From: an uncultured Flavobacteriaceae bacterium
GTDB lineage: Bacteria; Bacteroidota; Bacteroidia; Flavobacteriales; Flavobacteriaceae
Assembly (NCBI GenBank): GCA_947493175.1
Contig: CANLQD010000001.1
Span: forward strand, 682,001-746,000
Direction: 5' to 3'
DNA length: 64,000 bases
Made by a program: the position numbers and the translations under genes. A model generated the notes under the pieces. That model ran no database searches. It was not told the origin of the DNA and saw only the letters and a list, made by a program, of their open reading frames with translations. Shown in pieces: positions 16,277 through 24,072 of this stretch (the first letter of the stretch is position 1; each line of letters begins with the position of its first letter).

Positions 16277-16798
16277 ATGAATGAATTGAAGCAGTACGAT
16301 ATGGCCGCCCAGAAATTTTATGGGTCTCAACAAATAAACAGTCTTCCCATTACTTCTTGGGATTCATACGGACCATACTTTGATCGACTCTCTAAAGGTG
16401 GGAGAGACCTGATGATATTAAATCGAATGGCGACGAATTACGGCTGGAGTTCCAAGTTGGAATTAAATCAAGAACTTATAGCAAAAGATCATGTAATTGT
16501 GGTCACCAATGCGCATTTGAAAATTGTACATGCTACGCATAATATAGTTCAAATGAACGGCTATCAGCTAAATGAAGTACTTGGCGAGACGCCCAAGATG
16601 TTTCAAGGTAAGGATACCTGTAAAAAAACGTCTGAATACATATCCAAGGCCATTAAGGCTGAAAAGCCCTTTGAGGCGGTTGTCCTGAATTATCGCAAGG
16701 ATGGTAGCCCCTATAAGTGCTGGATCAAGGGAGAGCCCTTATTTAACGAAAAAGGAAAAGCAGTACATTTTATAGCCTATGAAAAGGAAGTTGCTTAA
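16277..16798 (+). CDS. Single PAS domain protein (LOV-like sequence without the photoactive cysteine)
   Basis: This 173-residue soluble protein has one PAS domain at about residues 70-172 (VIVVTNAHLKIVHATHNIVQ through GKAVHFIAYEKEV). The segment LGETPKMFQGKDT aligns with the LOV signature GxNCRFLQG, but the cysteine is replaced, so flavin-adduct photochemistry is not expected. The N-terminal 70 residues show no known domain. There is no output domain, so it probably signals by protein contact. A bidirectional terminator follows the stop. Its ligand is unknown. Confidence 0.82.
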   Translation: MNELKQYDMAAQKFYGSQQINSLPITSWDSYGPYFDRLSKGGRDLMILNRMATNYGWSSKLELNQELIAKDHVIVVTNAHLKIVHATHNIVQMNGYQLNEVLGETPKMFQGKDTCKKTSEYISKAIKAEKPFEAVVLNYRKDGSPYKCWIKGEPLFNEKGKAVHFIAYEKEVA

Positions 16799-16815
16799 GT
16801 GTTTGTTTATAAACG

Positions 16816-16853
16816 AAAAAGCCCCGATTTCATTTTGAGTTGGGGCTTTTTTT
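16816..16853. terminator. Bidirectional terminator between the PAS gene and pyk
   Basis: AAAAAGCCCC (16816-16825) pairs with GGGGCTTTTT (16842-16851), with T runs on both strands. It lies 18 nt past the PAS stop and about 37 nt past the pyk stop, so it can serve both convergent genes. Confidence 0.85.
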
Positions 16854-16889
16854 ATTGAACTCGTCAGAGTTTTTTATTTAAAACTTATT

Positions 16890-18332
16890 TTAGAAAGTAC
16901 AGGTTTCTATTTCGGTTACTCTTAGGGTATTTACCATTCCTTTGTCTTTAATGGGCATTGCAGCTAAACTGATCAACATATCCCCTACATCTAGAAAACC
17001 TTTTTGACAGGCAATCTTATTTACATCTTCAATGGTCTCATCTGTAGAAACATAGCGATCGTAGTAAAAGGCATGCACCCCCCAGAGTAAACTTAATTGT
17101 GTAAGTATTCTTTTGTTCGAGGTAAAGACCAGAATATGGGCATCAGGTCGCCAAGCAGAAATCTGAAACGCCGTATAACCACTGTTGGTAAGTGTAGAAA
17201 TGGCCTTTGCCTTGATTTCATTGGCCATAAAAGCGGCATGGTAACATACTGATTTGGTGATATATCTTTTGGTTCGGATGTGGGGTGGGTCATGTGGAAC
17301 TTTGATCAATTCGGAACCTTCTACACTTTTAAGGATACTTGTCATTTTCTGAATGACCTGAACGGGATAATTCCCCACAGAGGTTTCCCCTGAGAGCATT
17401 ACCGCATCGGCACCATCCATAACCGAGTTGGCCACATCGTTCACCTCTGCCCTAGTCGGGGTTAAGCTGGTAATCATAGTCTCCATCATCTGCGTAGCGA
17501 TAATAACGGGAATGCGGGCCTTTTTGGCCCTGAGCACCAACTGTTTTTGAATCAGGGGCACTTCTTGAGCAGGTACTTCAACCCCTAGGTCTCCCCTAGC
17601 CACCATGAGACCATCACAGTAAGAGACGATCTTATCAATATTCTGAACCGCCTCAGGTTTTTCGATTTTGGCGATGATTGGAATCTTATCTTCGGAATGC
17701 TCCTTGATCAACTCCTGTAAATCGATCAAATCTTGACTAAAACGGACAAAAGAAAGCGCGATCCAATCCACTTTTTTAGAAATAGCAAAAATTGCATCCT
17801 TCACATCTTTTTCGGTCAAAGCGGGCAATGAGATATTCGTATTAGGAAGGTTGACCCCTTTTTTAGATTTTAATGGCCCCCCTTGAATCACCTTGGCCCG
17901 CACCTGGTCTTCACCGTTGGTAGAAAGCACTTCGAACATTAGTTTGCCATCGTCTAACAAAATGTTTTCCCCTGGCTTTACATCTTTCGGGAAGGAACTG
18001 TAGTTCATGTATACCCGCTCGGAATTTCCTTCAAAGGGTTCTCCGGTAACGAAATCCAACTCATCTCCCGGCGAGACCACCACCTCGCCCGCCATGACAC
18101 CTACCCTTAATTTAGGGCCTTGCAAATCGGCAAGAATGGAGGTGTATGTTTTCATCTCTTCGTTAAGCTCACGAATGAGTCGAATACGTTCTGTAACATC
18201 ATCATAATCTGCATGGGAAAAATTGATTCGAAAGACATTCACACCAGCCTCTATCATTTTTTTCAGTACTTCCTTTTTGCTCGTCGCGGGCCCAAGGGTA
18301 GCTACAATCTTTGTCTTCTTTCTGGTTGGCAT
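16890..18332 (-). CDS. pyk: Pyruvate kinase
   Basis: This 480-residue glycolytic enzyme converts phosphoenolpyruvate and ADP to pyruvate and ATP. It has the N-terminal TKIVATLGPATS, FRINFSHADYDD with the substrate arginine and asparagine, MVARGDLGVEVPAQEVP, and the signature region TPTRAEVNDVANSVMDGADA followed by MLSGETSVG. A full C-terminal allosteric domain is present. The gene start overlaps the stop of the IPExxxVDY gene (TAATG), a gene order typical of Bacteroidota. The metal- and substrate-binding residues I can check are all present. Confidence 0.97.
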   Translation of the reverse strand: MPTRKKTKIVATLGPATSKKEVLKKMIEAGVNVFRINFSHADYDDVTERIRLIRELNEEMKTYTSILADLQGPKLRVGVMAGEVVVSPGDELDFVTGEPFEGNSERVYMNYSSFPKDVKPGENILLDDGKLMFEVLSTNGEDQVRAKVIQGGPLKSKKGVNLPNTNISLPALTEKDVKDAIFAISKKVDWIALSFVRFSQDLIDLQELIKEHSEDKIPIIAKIEKPEAVQNIDKIVSYCDGLMVARGDLGVEVPAQEVPLIQKQLVLRAKKARIPVIIATQMMETMITSLTPTRAEVNDVANSVMDGADAVMLSGETSVGNYPVQVIQKMTSILKSVEGSELIKVPHDPPHIRTKRYITKSVCYHAAFMANEIKAKAISTLTNSGYTAFQISAWRPDAHILVFTSNKRILTQLSLLWGVHAFYYDRYVSTDETIEDVNKIACQKGFLDVGDMLISLAAMPIKDKGMVNTLRVTEIETCTF

Positions 18333-18799
18333 TATAAAAAAATTAAGTTGTTCCTAGATTTTAGTTTATCGGTCTCGACCGTATAGGCCGTAATTATTTT
18401 GGGAGTCTTCAATAAGGGTTTTAATACACTGCTTTCTACATCAAAATCGTCTTGCTCTATTTTAAGAAAGTAGTCTACCTCTTTGTACTCGGGTACCAGA
18501 TGGTGAATAGTGAAAGATGGCTCCCCTTCAAAAAGATCGCTTCTCGGCGAATCTTCCTCCTGAGCACTGTTATTGGTAATAAGTGACCAATAGCTATCAT
18601 TTTTTTCATCTTTCCATTCAAAAATCGGAAACGAAAGCTGTTGGGTCAGTTGAAGATCTTCTTTGCATCTTTTAAACCTGGTTTTCAAGTGCAAATTGAC
18701 AAAATAAACCAATTCATAATCTTCCAAACTACTGTGTAGGGCCACCAGATTAAAGGGGTCTTCGTAAAAATCACCCATAATTTTATGTACTGCGGCCAT
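18332..18799 (-). CDS. IPExxxVDY family protein
   Basis: This 155-residue protein belongs to the small Bacteroidota family named after its IPExxxVDY motif, seen here as VPEYKEVDYFLKI near residue 105. It is acidic and soluble, with no signal peptide. Function is unknown. Its place directly upstream of pyk (1-nt overlap) and downstream of rnc is the family's usual context, which supports the call. The ATG at 18799 is the only sensible start. Confidence 0.88.
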   Translation of the reverse strand: MAAVHKIMGDFYEDPFNLVALHSSLEDYELVYFVNLHLKTRFKRCKEDLQLTQQLSFPIFEWKDEKNDSYWSLITNNSAQEEDSPRSDLFEGEPSFTIHHLVPEYKEVDYFLKIEQDDFDVESSVLKPLLKTPKIITAYTVETDKLKSRNNLIFL

Positions 18800-18919
18800 A
18801 CCAGAACAAAATTATGTAAGCTGTAAATATACGGTTAATAACGAAACCGGCCTACATTAGCGCATTGGAAAGCGGCATTTAAAGAATCGATAACGTTTTC
18901 GTAAACCGGTTTTGGATAA

Positions 18920-19657
18920 TCAACCTTTTTCTATTTTGCTTTGAAGGGCAAAATAGGCTCTTTTGGAAGCGCGTTCTTCCGCTTTCTTTTTAGAGGTGGC
19001 CCGTGCTTTGGCGACCACATTATCCTCTATGGAAAGTTTTACGGCAAAATGTTTTAAGAGGTCTTTTCCAGTGTCTTCGTAAACATCAAAGTTGAAATGC
19101 TTTTTTTGTTTCTGGCACCACTCGATTACGAGGCTCTTATAACTGATGACCTTGCCTTCCAATTGCTCGATATCTACATATGGATCAATGACCCTTAAAC
19201 GTATGAACTTTTCGCAATACTCATAACCACGATCAAGATAGATAGCCCCGACCAGCGCTTCGAAAACATTGCCATGGATGTTATCTCCAAAATGGGATTT
19301 TGGAATACGGCTCTCTACGAATTGAATAAGGTTCAAATCTTTACCCAGCTCGTTCAAATGTTCCCTGCTCACAATTTTAGACCGCATTTTGGTAAGGTAG
19401 CCTTCGTCTCCCAAAGGAACTTCTTTATAGAGATAATGCGAAATGATGGTTCCTAACATGGCATCTCCCAAAAATTCCAAACGCTCATAGTTCATGGGGT
19501 TACCATCGTTATCGCGCCTATTGGCAGATCGGTGAAGAAAGGCTTTCTTGTAGATTTTGAGGTCCTTGGGCTTAAACCCTAAAATATGTTGTATCCCTAA
19601 AAAAAAATCCCCATCCTCTTTGGGATGGGAATTGAATATATTTTTAGGAAAAATCAT
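18920..19657 (-). CDS. rnc: Ribonuclease III
   Basis: This 245-residue double-strand-specific endonuclease processes rRNA precursors and structured mRNAs. The RNase III signature YERLEFLGDAMLG lies near residue 56, and the second acidic motif HGNVFEALVGAIYLDRG near 128. A C-terminal dsRNA-binding domain covers about residues 170-245 (ARATSKKKAEERASKRAYFA). It starts 7 nt downstream of the fabF stop, so acpP-fabF-rnc forms the standard gene block. Confidence 0.96.
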   Translation of the reverse strand: MIFPKNIFNSHPKEDGDFFLGIQHILGFKPKDLKIYKKAFLHRSANRRDNDGNPMNYERLEFLGDAMLGTIISHYLYKEVPLGDEGYLTKMRSKIVSREHLNELGKDLNLIQFVESRIPKSHFGDNIHGNVFEALVGAIYLDRGYEYCEKFIRLRVIDPYVDIEQLEGKVISYKSLVIEWCQKQKKHFNFDVYEDTGKDLLKHFAVKLSIEDNVVAKARATSKKKAEERASKRAYFALQSKIEKG

Positions 19658-19664
19658 TTTTTAA

Positions 19665-20915
19665 TTAACTGATTTTTTTGAATACGACACAAGCATTATG
19701 ACCTCCAAATCCGAAGGTGTTGCTAATGGCAATGGCTACCTCCCGTTCCTGTGCCTTGTTCAAGGTCAGGTTCAATCGAGGATCTATATTCTCGTCTACG
19801 GTAGTATGATTGATCGTTGGTGGCACCAAATTATGCTGCATCGCCAAAATCGAGGCAATGGCCTCAATAGCCCCAGCAGCACCCAATAGGTGCCCTGTCA
19901 TCGATTTTGTTGAATTGATGTTGATGTTGGGTGCGTGATCTCCGAATACTTCGGCAATCGCCTTCAGTTCGGCTACATCTCCCAAGGGGGTCGAGGTACC
20001 ATGTGTATTGATATGGTCTACTTGTTCTGGTTGCAGTCCTGCATCATTCAAACAATTTTTCATGACCTGCACAACACCGATACCTTCTGGATGTGGTGCC
20101 GTCATATGATAGGCATCACTCGATAGACCGCCACCCAATATCTCGGCATAAATGTTGGCTCCCCTTGCCACGGCATGTTCGTATTCCTCTAAAATAAGGG
20201 CGCCGGCGCCCTCACCCAGTACAAAGCCATCCCTTGTAGCATCAAAAGGCCTTGAGGCCGTTTCAGGACTATCGTTTCGGGTACTTAAAGCATGCATGGC
20301 CCCAAAACCGCCCATACCCGCTATGGTAACGGCAGCTTCACTACCACCGGAAACGACTACATCGCAATAGCCCAACCGTATGTAGTTCATCGCATCGATC
20401 AAGGCATTGGCCGAAGAGGCACAAGCAGAAACCGTCGTATAGTTAGGCCCCATGAAACCATGTTTGATAGAGATATGGCCAGGAGCGATATCGGCGATCA
20501 TTTTTGGTATAAAGAAGGGATTGAAACGAGGTGTCCCATTCCCCTGCGCAAAATTCATTACTTCGTTCTGAAAGGTTTCGAGGCCACCGATACCGGCCCC
20601 CCAAATAACCCCAACACGAAATTTATCCAGTTTATCCAAATCTAAACCTGAATCCTTGATAGCCTCGTCTGACGAGACGAGCGCATACTGTGCGAAGGGA
20701 TCCAATTTCCGAGCCTCTTTACGATCAAAAAAGTCGGCGGCATTATAATCCTTTAGCTCACAAGCAAATTTTACCTTAAACTTTTCGGTATCGTAATAGG
20801 TCACGGGAGCGGATCCGCTTTTGCCGTTTTTAAGACCGTTCCAATACTCCTCGATATTGTTTCCGATGGGTGTTAAAGCTCCCAAACCGGTAACCACCAC
20901 TCTTTTTAACTGCAT
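19665..20915 (-). CDS. fabF: 3-oxoacyl-ACP synthase II
   Basis: This condensing enzyme elongates fatty acids on acyl carrier protein. From the ATG at 20915 (MQLKRVVVTGLGALTP) it has 416 residues, the normal length. An in-frame start at 20993 would add a 26-residue hydrophobic extension and is not used by the family. The active-site cysteine is in TVSACASSANAL near residue 163, and the histidines are in NTHGTSTPLGD and KSMTGHLLGAAGA. It follows acpP, with a strong terminator-like hairpin (21001-21038) in the gap, so acpP may be made in excess of fabF. Confidence 0.96.
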   Translation of the reverse strand: MQLKRVVVTGLGALTPIGNNIEEYWNGLKNGKSGSAPVTYYDTEKFKVKFACELKDYNAADFFDRKEARKLDPFAQYALVSSDEAIKDSGLDLDKLDKFRVGVIWGAGIGGLETFQNEVMNFAQGNGTPRFNPFFIPKMIADIAPGHISIKHGFMGPNYTTVSACASSANALIDAMNYIRLGYCDVVVSGGSEAAVTIAGMGGFGAMHALSTRNDSPETASRPFDATRDGFVLGEGAGALILEEYEHAVARGANIYAEILGGGLSSDAYHMTAPHPEGIGVVQVMKNCLNDAGLQPEQVDHINTHGTSTPLGDVAELKAIAEVFGDHAPNININSTKSMTGHLLGAAGAIEAIASILAMQHNLVPPTINHTTVDENIDPRLNLTLNKAQEREVAIAISNTFGFGGHNACVVFKKIS

Positions 20916-21000
20916 TGAACCCATTTTAATTTTTCCAGATATCCCAATAAACCTTAAGACCAACGGGATAACAAAAATGACCCTGAAGGTCAAGTGAAAT

Positions 21001-21038
21001 TAAAAAAAATATCCATGCGGCACAGATACCGCATGGAT
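21001..21038 (-). terminator. Terminator/attenuator between acpP and fabF
   Basis: ATCCATGCGG (21011-21020) pairs perfectly with CCGCATGGAT (21029-21038). The minus-strand product ends in ATTTTTTTTA. It lies 32 nt past the acpP stop and about 86 nt before the fabF start, so it should stop or reduce transcription into fabF and rnc. Confidence 0.85.
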
Positions 21039-21069
21039 AATTATGAAACTTGTTCAAGAAAACATAAAA

Positions 21070-21303
21070 TTATTTCGCTTCTTCTATATAACTTATGGCT
21101 TGGCCTACGGTTGCGATGTTTTCAGCTTGATCATCAGGGATCTGGATGTCGAATTCCTTTTCAAACTCCATTATCAACTCAACGGTATCCAATGAATCTG
21201 CCCCTAGGTCGTTGGTAAAGCTAGCTTCAGTTACCACTTCGTTCTCATCCACACCCAACTTATCAACGATGATAGCTTTAACTCTTGATGCAATGTCTGA
21301 CAT
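21070..21303 (-). CDS. acpP: Acyl carrier protein
   Basis: This 77-residue acidic helical protein carries growing acyl chains in fatty-acid synthesis. The phosphopantetheine serine is Ser37 in [11 protein letters not shown]. Helix III and the acidic helix II are normal. A perfect -7 box (TATTTTTG) lies upstream on the same strand at 21344-21337. It is the head of the acpP-fabF-rnc block. Confidence 0.98.
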   Translation of the reverse strand: MSDIASRVKAIIVDKLGVDENEVVTEASFTNDLGADSLDTVELIMEFEKEFDIQIPDDQAENIATVGQAISYIEEAK

Positions 21304-21336
21304 AATTATTTTGGTTTTAAAAATTTAAATTGTTGG

Positions 21337-21344
21337 CAAAAATA
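21337..21344 (-). promoter_or_regulatory. Predicted -7 box of acpP
   Basis: TATTTTTG on the minus strand matches TAnnTTTG exactly. It is placed to give a leader of about 28 nt before the acpP ATG. I see no clean -33 TTTG at the exact spacing. Confidence 0.5.
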
Positions 21345-21592
21345 AAAAACTTTGGACTAAATACACTATTTGTCGTTAAAATGTAATGTAATTTAATAAA
21401 ATTAAAAGTAGGAGTAGTATTTTCGTCCTGGAAAAAAGGAGTCGAGGGTCGATATAAATACTTGTTTGAAGGCTATTCCCAAAATCTGGGGTTTTATTTT
21501 TATATAGGTGCCGGTATCTCGGTTCAATTCGCCCATCTGTAATGTCTACCGGCCCGTCACAGTAATAACTACTTTAAAATATTTATCTTTTC

Positions 21593-22168
21593 GTGGTGTC
21601 AAAACGTATTGTACTCTTTGCCTCAGGTTCCGGTTCAAATGTTGAAAATATTGCACATTATTTTAAGAACAAGCCCAACATCACGATTGCCATGGTGCTT
21701 ACCAATAAAAAGGAGGCACACGTACTTGATCGGTGCAACAGACTGAATATTAGCGCGATGTACTTTAACAAAGCTGCTTTTTTAAAAACCGATGGGGTGT
21801 TACGGGTTTTACAAGGTCTAGAACCTGATTTGATCGTACTGGCCGGATTCTTATTAAAAATTCCGCAAAACCTACTTGACCATTTCCCTAATAAGATCAT
21901 CAACATTCACCCTGCACTACTGCCAAAGTATGGCGGTAAGGGTATGTATGGGCACCATGTACATGAAGCGGTAAAAGCACAAGGGGAAAAAGAGACGGGG
22001 ATTACCATTCATTATGTCAATGAAAATTATGACGAGGGGGCCATCATCCATCAGGCCAAAACCGAAATACTTGAGAGCGATGGCGTAGCGACCATAGCAC
22101 AAAAAGTACACGAACTTGAACACATACATTTCCCCAAGGTCATAGAAGAAGTACTAACCAACTCTTGA
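21593..22168 (+). CDS. purN: Phosphoribosylglycinamide formyltransferase
   Basis: This 191-residue enzyme transfers a formyl group from 10-formyl-THF to GAR in purine synthesis. It has the phosphate-binding ASGSGSNVENI near the N terminus and the catalytic region INIHPALLPKYGGKGMYG (near residue 102), with the asparagine-histidine pair of the family. TGITIHYVNENYDEG carries the conserved aspartate. No ATG lies in range; the start is GTG, either 21593 or the next codon 21596. It overlaps the RNase H gene by 1 nt (TGATG) and is transcribed with it. Confidence 0.95.
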   Translation: MVSKRIVLFASGSGSNVENIAHYFKNKPNITIAMVLTNKKEAHVLDRCNRLNISAMYFNKAAFLKTDGVLRVLQGLEPDLIVLAGFLLKIPQNLLDHFPNKIINIHPALLPKYGGKGMYGHHVHEAVKAQGEKETGITIHYVNENYDEGAIIHQAKTEILESDGVATIAQKVHELEHIHFPKVIEEVLTNS

Positions 22169-22803
22169 TGGGCAAAAAAGAAAAATTCTATACCGTCTGG
22201 AAGGGGAAGCGCCCGGGTATTTATACCACCTGGGACGATTGTAAAGCTGCTATCTCTGGTGTTAAAGGAGCCCAATACAAGTCGTTTCCCACTTTTGAAT
22301 TGGCCAAGAAGGCCTATAATGGTAGTTATGAGGAATATAAGGGCAAGAAAAAAGGCGAAGTCTCCCTTTCCCAAGAGCAACTTCTTAAAATCGGAAACCC
22401 GAATTACCATTCGATAGCTGTAGATGCCGCCTCTAGCGGAAATCCCGGTGTAATGGAATACCAAGGAGTAGACACCAAAACGGGTAAAAAACTGTTCAAA
22501 CAAGGTCCGTTTGCACAAGGCACCAACAATATTGGGGAATTTTTGGCAATTGTTCATGGTTTAGCCTATCTCAAAGAACGAAAAAGCGACCGCGTTATCT
22601 ATACCGACTCTCGCACCGCTATGGGATGGGTTCGAAAAAAGACCTGCAATACAAAATTGCCGGAGACACCACAGAACAAACCCTTGTTCGATTTAATTCG
22701 TAGGGCGATTGCATGGTTAAAAACAAATTCTTATAACACTCCCATAGTCAAGTGGGAAACAAAGGCATGGGGCGAGATACCTGCCGATTTTGGAAGGAAA
22801 TAA
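22168..22803 (+). CDS. Ribonuclease HI with N-terminal viroplasmin-type RNA/DNA hybrid-binding domain
   Basis: This 211-residue protein has an N-terminal caulimovirus viroplasmin/HBD domain (FYTVWKGKRPGIYTTWDDC through KSFPTFELAKKAY), which binds RNA-DNA hybrids. The RNase H fold follows. Catalytic acids appear as the aspartate in AVDAASSGNPG, the glutamate in NNIGEFLAI, the aspartate in IYTDSRTAMGW and a final aspartate in PADFGRK. It removes RNA from RNA-DNA hybrids. The true start is the ATG at 22168, which overlaps the purN stop. Confidence 0.93.
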   Translation: MGKKEKFYTVWKGKRPGIYTTWDDCKAAISGVKGAQYKSFPTFELAKKAYNGSYEEYKGKKKGEVSLSQEQLLKIGNPNYHSIAVDAASSGNPGVMEYQGVDTKTGKKLFKQGPFAQGTNNIGEFLAIVHGLAYLKERKSDRVIYTDSRTAMGWVRKKTCNTKLPETPQNKPLFDLIRRAIAWLKTNSYNTPIVKWETKAWGEIPADFGRK

Positions 22804-22806
22804 TTT

Positions 22807-22998
22807 TTAGCCAGGATCGTGTTTAGAAACTTCGTTATGAACTTTTGAGATACGATGAATATATGGCATCCTCAATTTCAGCATAGCACCGCTACGGTCG
22901 GATTGAAAAACCAAGCAAAGCGCCGGCATTTGCAGTAGTTCAAAGATGTAACTGATTTTCTTATGTGAAATAAGGGCCAGAAGGTTGTTCAAGGTCAA
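22807..22998 (-). other. Doubtful small frame, possibly a gene remnant
   Basis: A 63-codon minus-strand frame fills most of the gap between the RNase H and PfkB genes. Its composition looks protein-like (QMPALCLVFQSD, LRMPYIHRISKVHNE), but it has only TTG codons at its start and no recognisable domain. It could be a small gene with a rare start, the tail of a lost gene, or chance. I would not count it as a gene without comparative support. Confidence 0.22.
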
Positions 22999-23065
22999 AA
23001 TTAGAGACTATATCGATTTTTATAATTTGATACAAACACGCTTCGTAATTGGTGGTTCAAAACTG

Positions 23066-23073
23066 TATATTTG
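23066..23073 (+). promoter_or_regulatory. Predicted -7 box of the PfkB-family kinase gene
   Basis: TATATTTG matches TAnnTTTG exactly and would give a short leader of about 15 nt before the ATG at 23094. A second match, TAATTTTG at 23079-23086, lies closer to the start. Confidence 0.5.
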
Positions 23074-23093
23074 CAGCTTAATTTTGAAAATAG

Positions 23094-24020
23094 ATGGGGA
23101 AACTCGTAATCGTAGGCACTGTAGCCTTTGACGAAATTGAATCGCCTTTTGGCAAAACGGATAAAATTCTAGGGGGCGCCGCTACGTTCATAGGTTTGGC
23201 AGCCTCCCAATTCGATGTAGATTCCGCTATCGTTTCCATTGTAGGGGACGACTTGCCCCAAGCCTATCTAGACCTTCTGGAAAGCAAAGGAATTGATTTG
23301 GAAGGTCTTGAAATAGTGCCGAACGGAAAGACCTTTTATTGGAAAGGCAAGTATCACAATGACTTGAATTCCAGGGATACTTTGGCTACCGAACTCAATA
23401 CGCTGGCCGATTTTAATCCAGTAGTTCCGGAAGGCTATAAAGATGCAGATGTAGTGATGTTGGGAAACCTGCACCCCGGTGTTCAGATGAGCGTCATAAA
23501 ACAAATGGCGAAACGTCCTAAATTGATTGTTTTGGATACCATGAATTTTTGGATGGACAACGCACTTCCTGAACTTCTCAATGTCATTGAACATATTGAT
23601 GTCATTACCATCAACGATGAGGAAGCAAGACAATTGACCGGAGAGTATTCCTTGGTAAAGGCAGCAATGAAAATACAACAGATGGGACCTCCCTATGTGG
23701 TCATCAAAAAAGGGGAACACGGAGCACTTTTGTTTCATAAAGAGCATGTTTTCTTCGCACCCGCGCTTCCGTTAGAAGAAGTTTTTGATCCGACAGGGGC
23801 AGGCGACACCTTTGCCGGTGGCTTTGCGGGTTACCTCGCGGCAACCGATAATCTCTCCTTTAATAATATGAAACGGGCCATTATACATGGATCGAACCTG
23901 GCATCGTTTTGTGTAGAACGTTTCGGAACGGAACGAATGAAGGATTTGAAGAAAGCGGAGGTCGACCAACGACTGCATCAGTTCAAGGCATTGACCCAAT
24001 TTGACATTGAATTAGAATAA
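23094..24020 (+). CDS. PfkB family carbohydrate/nucleoside kinase
   Basis: This 308-residue ribokinase-fold kinase has the N-terminal KLVIVGTVAFDEIESPFG, the GG-type motif ILGGAATFIGLAASQF and the catalytic C-terminal signature DPTGAGDTFAGGFAGYL near residue 230, with the base aspartate. The substrate (sugar or nucleoside) cannot be told. It has its own promoter-like box and a tight terminator (24026-24048), and is followed by the PurF-like gene, which lies beside purN. The neighbourhood therefore hints at a purine-related substrate, though this is only inference. Confidence 0.9.
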   Translation: MGKLVIVGTVAFDEIESPFGKTDKILGGAATFIGLAASQFDVDSAIVSIVGDDLPQAYLDLLESKGIDLEGLEIVPNGKTFYWKGKYHNDLNSRDTLATELNTLADFNPVVPEGYKDADVVMLGNLHPGVQMSVIKQMAKRPKLIVLDTMNFWMDNALPELLNVIEHIDVITINDEEARQLTGEYSLVKAAMKIQQMGPPYVVIKKGEHGALLFHKEHVFFAPALPLEEVFDPTGAGDTFAGGFAGYLAATDNLSFNNMKRAIIHGSNLASFCVERFGTERMKDLKKAEVDQRLHQFKALTQFDIELE

Positions 24021-24025
24021 CGACA

Positions 24026-24048
24026 CGCCCCTTTTTTGGGGCTTTTTT
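24026..24048 (+). terminator. Terminator of the PfkB kinase gene
   Basis: GCCCC (24028-24032), a TTTTT loop and GGGGC (24038-24042) are followed by TTTTTT. The hairpin starts 7 nt past the stop. Confidence 0.8.
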
Positions 24049-24072
24049 AATAGTAAAAAATAGCTACGAATA

